A DNA stretch of 64,000 bases, taken from positions 786,501 through 850,500 of the forward strand of contig JALJCO010000083.1 in NCBI GenBank assembly GCA_023101725.1. Reading direction: 5' to 3'. Each line of letters opens with the position of its first letter. Position 1 is the first letter of the stretch. A model generated the notes under the pieces. It was not told the origin of the DNA. It made no database searches and was given only the letters and a program-made list of their open reading frames with translations. The stretch is from Atherinomorus stipes. Lineage: Eukaryota > Chordata > Actinopteri > Atheriniformes > Atherinidae. This document shows positions 59,880-64,000 of this stretch, one piece after another. The translations under genes were made by a program, and so were the position numbers.

Positions 59880-61260
59880 AAAGATTGCTGCGTCCAGTGC
59901 CATTATTATGTTTATTAAACTTCTATATAAGATATTTTCTGTTAATACATTTAGAGTGTGAACAGCACTGAGTTGTTATTGAATTTTACGCTGTCATGGC
60001 GGTCTTTGTTTCTTTAAAACACTGCATGAATATGTGTGGTTTATTAAAAACACACTAAAATTGGCTGCTGTTACGGTGTTTCTAGCTTGTGTTGTAGCTG
60101 TAGATGCTCACAAATAGGCTGTTTTGGAGATGTCTATTTTCTCCTGAGTTGGTGCAACTGAAACGCAAAATACCTGGTAATGACGTCACCAACTCGCGTC
60201 TCCTTTAAATCCCAAAAAAACTGGAACGCACCATGAGTCGCTCTGATTGGAAGCTTCAAAATTTCAGATTTCGCAACTCTGGCATTCACCACCTTGGACA
60301 CGCATGATGCGTGTTATACATGTCGGATGCTCAAATGCTCAAAACGTGCAGCTCTAGATGCTCAAAATGCGCTGCTAGAAGGCTCAACAACCCCGTGACG
60401 CGCGTTCACATAGACTTTGTATGGAAACCTGTCGCCCAAACTGCCAGGCCTCGTTCCGTGCAAGTCTGTGCAGTTTTAGGGTTTTTGTCCCAACTTTAGC
60501 GTTGAAACCTGATGAGGTTTCCCAGAACTCCTAATGAACCGTATTAGCCATGGGAGCATCTTTGTTTCCAGTACTTGGGATGATTTTAAAGCTCACGGAT
60601 CAACTGGGGAAAACTGTGATGACTATTTTTGGCTCTTTGAATGGAAGTGTGTTAGAGTAAAGCCTGAGATACACTGTGTGATTTTTTTAGCATTTTTGAG
60701 CCGATTTTCCAGTCGTGCGACAATTTTGGCAATCAGGCCGACTCTTGGCCAAATAGTGTGTCGTGCAGTGTGCAAGGGGGTCACGAGAGGTGATGGGCAT
60801 CTCACAACGAGCTCCCGATTAGAAATCGTGGGATTTAGAATCGTGGAGAAAATCAAACCTATTTGATATTTTGGTCGTGGCTCGTGAGTGAATCGCATGT
60901 TGAAGCGGCGCCACGATCAGACTGAGAACTCTTTCCCTGGAGATTCTCACATTTTGCACGCATGAAACAAAAACTGAAGTGAACCAGAGGCAGCATGGCG
61001 ACCCGGCTTGTCATTTGGACGTAGTTCTTGTTGTAGAACCAACAGACCGTACAGCCCACGTCTGGTCAGCCAAATTCCTCGTCCACACACGACGTCGTCA
61101 CCTTTTCTTTTTTGGTGAATTCTTTACAAAGAAGAGCGGAAATCGCCAAGGCAGCGCGGTTTTTGGGTGATAGCTGCTGCTGCTGTTGTTAGTGTCTTCT
61201 CCTGCTTCTCCGTCTTCTTCTTCATCTACCACTATTAATTATTGCGTTGCATGTCGGGAT
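59880..61260. repeat. Probable fragments of two DNA-transposon repeats
   Basis: About 60190-60450 has gacgcgcgttcacatagac and repeated atgctcaaaa(t/c)g words. About 60660-61250 starts agcctgagatacactgtgtg and has gtcgtgcg/atcgtgg motifs. Both resemble fish MITE interiors or left ends; right ends were not found. Confidence 0.4.
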
Positions 61261-61759
61261 TGTTCAGGATCCCCAACCTGTCTTGAGGTCTTTCAGTATT
61301 AGCTTCCTCATGCCTTCATATATTCCGCTTGCAATTTATAAATTTCTGTGGATGCAAAACATATTTAGTTTCAAAGTGATACTTTGCATTAATAAAAAGA
61401 AACATAATTACAATAATCAGAATCAATGATAGTAGAAGGGAGATAATTATAGTAATCTTCAAAGACGAGTAAGTTCAGTGCATTGAGGTTAAAGAAATCT
61501 TGAGGAGGTTGTGAGATTAAATTAAACTAAGTAATTACTTCCTGTATTTTGTGAGAAAAACCACTTTCATGTCTGTTTTATTTATGGCGCATTAATGTCA
61601 AAACAGGAGGCTTCACACAACAAAACAGCAGGTTGCTGCTACAGTTGTTCTCTGGGGAGCCATACGGAGAAAGAATCCTGTACCTCCCAAATTACAAGTG
61701 ACTGGAAAGTACAACTCATTCCACTGTCGACTGTGAGAGGGAAGTTTAAACAGTGTGTG
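61261..61759. other. Intergenic sequence, no feature recognised
   Basis: No structure that I can support. Confidence 0.45.
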
Positions 61760-62220
61760 TGTGAGTGAATTTCACCTGGAGCTCTCGGGCCTCAGGATGT
61801 CAGTGACCCAATTAAACCAGCCTATAATAGACTGTGTGCTTGTGGATTATTTCACCAATTGGAAGATTCAGACAGCAGCAGTTAATTAGCTTTAAAGGGT
61901 TCGGCTGACTTTCACATCTTCCTTAATTCCCTAATTTAATTTTCAATCCTAATATAATTATCACATGGACCCAATTATTGATTGACTGCAGGTGTGCCGA
62001 TTTTCAGCCGTGCCAGTCTCATTTTTCCACTGCCAGACAAAAATACCAGCTGCTCCTGTCTCAGTCTGTCCACACACTAATAAAAAAATTACAGGAGGAT
62101 GAGATCCATATTGTATGAGAGGGGAGGCAGACAGCACAGTGATGAGAGCTAACCGAAGGCAGCAGTTGGCTGTTAGGCTGTCACGATCAGGGCCGTAGAG
62201 CTGGGATTCATTTACTACCA
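61760..62220. promoter_or_regulatory. Candidate conserved non-coding block with homeodomain-type sites
   Basis: A repeat-free stretch with a dense set of TAAT/ATTA cores: gcagttaattagctttaaag around 61880-61900, cttaattccctaatttaatt at 61922-61941, and taatataattatcac and cccaattattgattgact just after. The clustering is typical of vertebrate homeodomain-bound enhancers. Inference only. Confidence 0.4.
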
Positions 62221-62401
62221 TCCAAAAATGTATTAAGAATCACAGAGATACTGTCTTTCATGAATAATGGCACTTTTGGGGAGAAATTTGATGATTTGTT
62301 AGTTACCACAAGTACCTGAGAAAAGGTAGAAACCTTCCTTCTGATGTTAACTTTATCCACCTGGTCTGTCAGACCTCAGTCATCTTCACTGGGATATTCG
62401 G

Positions 62402-63065
62402 TAGGGATGGGCATAACGATACCCTGGAGTCGATACTTCGATACCAGCCAGACAAAATATCGGAATCAATACTTTTTTTTTTTAGTATCGCGATACCACT
62501 GTACAGATACAAAATATGCAATTTGTTTCCACTTGAGAGTTTTAGGGAATGAAATGATGTGAAAGCAGCCAGATTCTAGTTTCTGTGTCACATGATGGTG
62601 GTACAGTATCAGTTGTCATGATGATGCCGCTACTGTTAGTGATGATGATGTTTAGGTATATTTCAGTACTTTAATGCAGGTTATTGCACATCATGTTTTG
62701 GTAAATACAACAATCACGTGTGGAACAACAACGGCGTGCTACAGTATGGTGTATGTAAGAAGACAGAGGCACTATAGCAACAACACAGACCTGAGTCAAT
62801 TATGTAAGGAATAATGCCTGTAACATGGAGCTTCAAACTGATGGAAAGAACAAGGGTCTGAAGTGTGATTGCTTTTTTTAATTCCTTTGCCCTGAGTGAA
62901 GCCCAAAGTATCGGTATCTGCTTGAATTTTACTTTGTATCGGATTGGAAGGAAATTCAGTGTTTTTGCACATCACTGGCAGACTTTACAATCATGTGATT
63001 TTCTTTTAAGGGACAAAAAGTATTGGTATCGATATTAGTATTGATGAAAAAGTACCATAAATTAC
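62402..63065. mobile_element. hAT-type MITE, TAGGGATGGGC family, damaged inverted copy
   Basis: Starts TAGGGATGGGCATAACGATACC-like at 62402 and matches the right end of 19213-19873 (gtatcgcgatacca..gtac). Its far part, aaaagtaccataaattactg then gtatcatatcgacaggaaa (to about 63088), matches the complement of the other copy's left end. The last ~25 bases of that end are lost, so no target-site duplication can be read. Confidence 0.75.
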
Positions 63066-63088
63066 TGGTATCATATCGACAGGAAACG

Positions 63089-64000
63089 TACGTAGTACTT
63101 AGTATTACACTCGTCAATCAATCACTCTCATTGATCAGTCTTGCCTATTACCCATTGAACTGACCGTCAGTCACTCTTACTACGGTGGTAAAAGTGATTG
63201 ACGAGCCAATAGACAAATGAAAAATGTAACGAAACCAGAGATTATTGGATTTTTTTCTCAGCCCCATTACTGTCACAGCTGATGTATAAGAATATTTATA
63301 TACTTAAAGTTTGTAATGAATCATACTGTAGCATATGGAGTAGTTAATTTCATCTAATATTGCAAAAATTGTTGAAAGAGTTATCTTCTATGATTCCTTT
63401 AATTTAGGATCTTTTGTAGCTGTATATTTCACTTTAACTTTGCAAAAAACAAATGGTCTGTGTGTTGAAAACCTATTTGCATTCAATATTTTTTTTAGAA
63501 GTAATTTTTTTGCATCTATTCTATCTTCATACTTTTTAATAAGTTATTTGCTTATTTGATTGACAGTGCAAATTAATTAACATATTTAGCAACAGATGTA
63601 AACATGTCGGATTATAGCTAGCAAGCTAATATGGATTCATAGTCCGTAGGCAGGTGAAGAGGAGATACACAACACAAAAAACAACAAAATAAATTAAACT
63701 GCTTTATTTTCTGGTGTCACTTTGAGTCATATTACAGGACAACGCGATGCACTCACACTCTCCTCACCACTGTCTGTCTTCACTTGTGGTGAAACATCTG
63801 TCCTCCTTTGTTTTCACATAATGGTACACACCTGTACGCACACATGTGACTGGCTGCATGGTCTCCATACTGGTCAATCAAAACAAAGTTCCACAATCTC
63901 CTAAAAAAAAAAAAAAAAAAAAACTGGGAACCAGCACTTCTTATTCACTGTAAAGCACAGGCTCTCAGAGTCGGCTCTTCTGAACATGGCGCATCACTAT
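63089..64000. other. Intergenic sequence to the window edge
   Basis: An imperfect inverted pair (actcgtcaatcaatcact near 63109-63126; agtgattgacgagccaat near 63193-63210) flanks about 70 bases. A-tract at 63904-63922. No coding exon seen before the edge. Confidence 0.4.

Overview
The window is vertebrate nuclear DNA, almost certainly from a teleost fish. The signs are one spliced vertebrate gene exon, long AT-rich non-coding stretches, microsatellites, and many interspersed repeats of typical fish type (hAT, TTAA-type, Tc1/mariner-like and Harbinger-like non-autonomous DNA elements, plus L1- and L2-like LINEs). It contains no operons, CRISPR arrays or bacterial features. No tRNA or rRNA gene was recognised.

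Layout. Positions 1-325 are the end of an intron. Positions 326-1313 (+) are the last coding exon of lrfn2 (SALM1), a synaptic adhesion protein. The exon carries the end of the FN3 domain, the transmembrane helix and the whole cytoplasmic tail with its PDZ ligand. The 3' UTR follows and probably runs to about 3.96 kb. From there to 64 kb I recognise no host protein-coding exon, so the rest reads as a roughly 60 kb gene desert downstream of lrfn2. The largest open frame there (15272-18028, +) is the reverse-transcriptase half of a 5'-truncated, L1-like LINE. It keeps an intact frame, a poly(A) tail and a 12-15 bp target-site duplication, so it is young.

The rest is layered transposon debris separated by plainer sequence. 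Elements whose ends can be placed: 5965-6820 and 25162-26143 (one TIR family, opposite orientations); 8843-9185 (TTAA-flanked); 10744-11681 and 32915-34200 (one hAT family); 19213-19873 and 62402-63065 (a second hAT family); 23191-23397 and 43844-43940 (small hAT-type elements); 27856-28526; 36382-37250; 43486-43750; 44820-45184 and 51851-52029 (TA-flanked fold-backs); 46728-47597 with a nested 46994-47319; and a three-deep nest at 54265-55653. Two long hairpins stand out, at 13771-13830 and about 22716-22938.

Several repeat-free blocks look like candidate conserved non-coding (enhancer) elements of the lrfn2 regulatory domain: about 5.05-5.48, 7.85-8.42, 49.7-50.35, 56.4-57.37 and 61.76-62.22 kb. 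That reading rests on composition and motif content only; no alignment was possible. I found no clear new biological system. The most useful observations are the dated transposon nests, the long fold-back structures and the candidate regulatory blocks.
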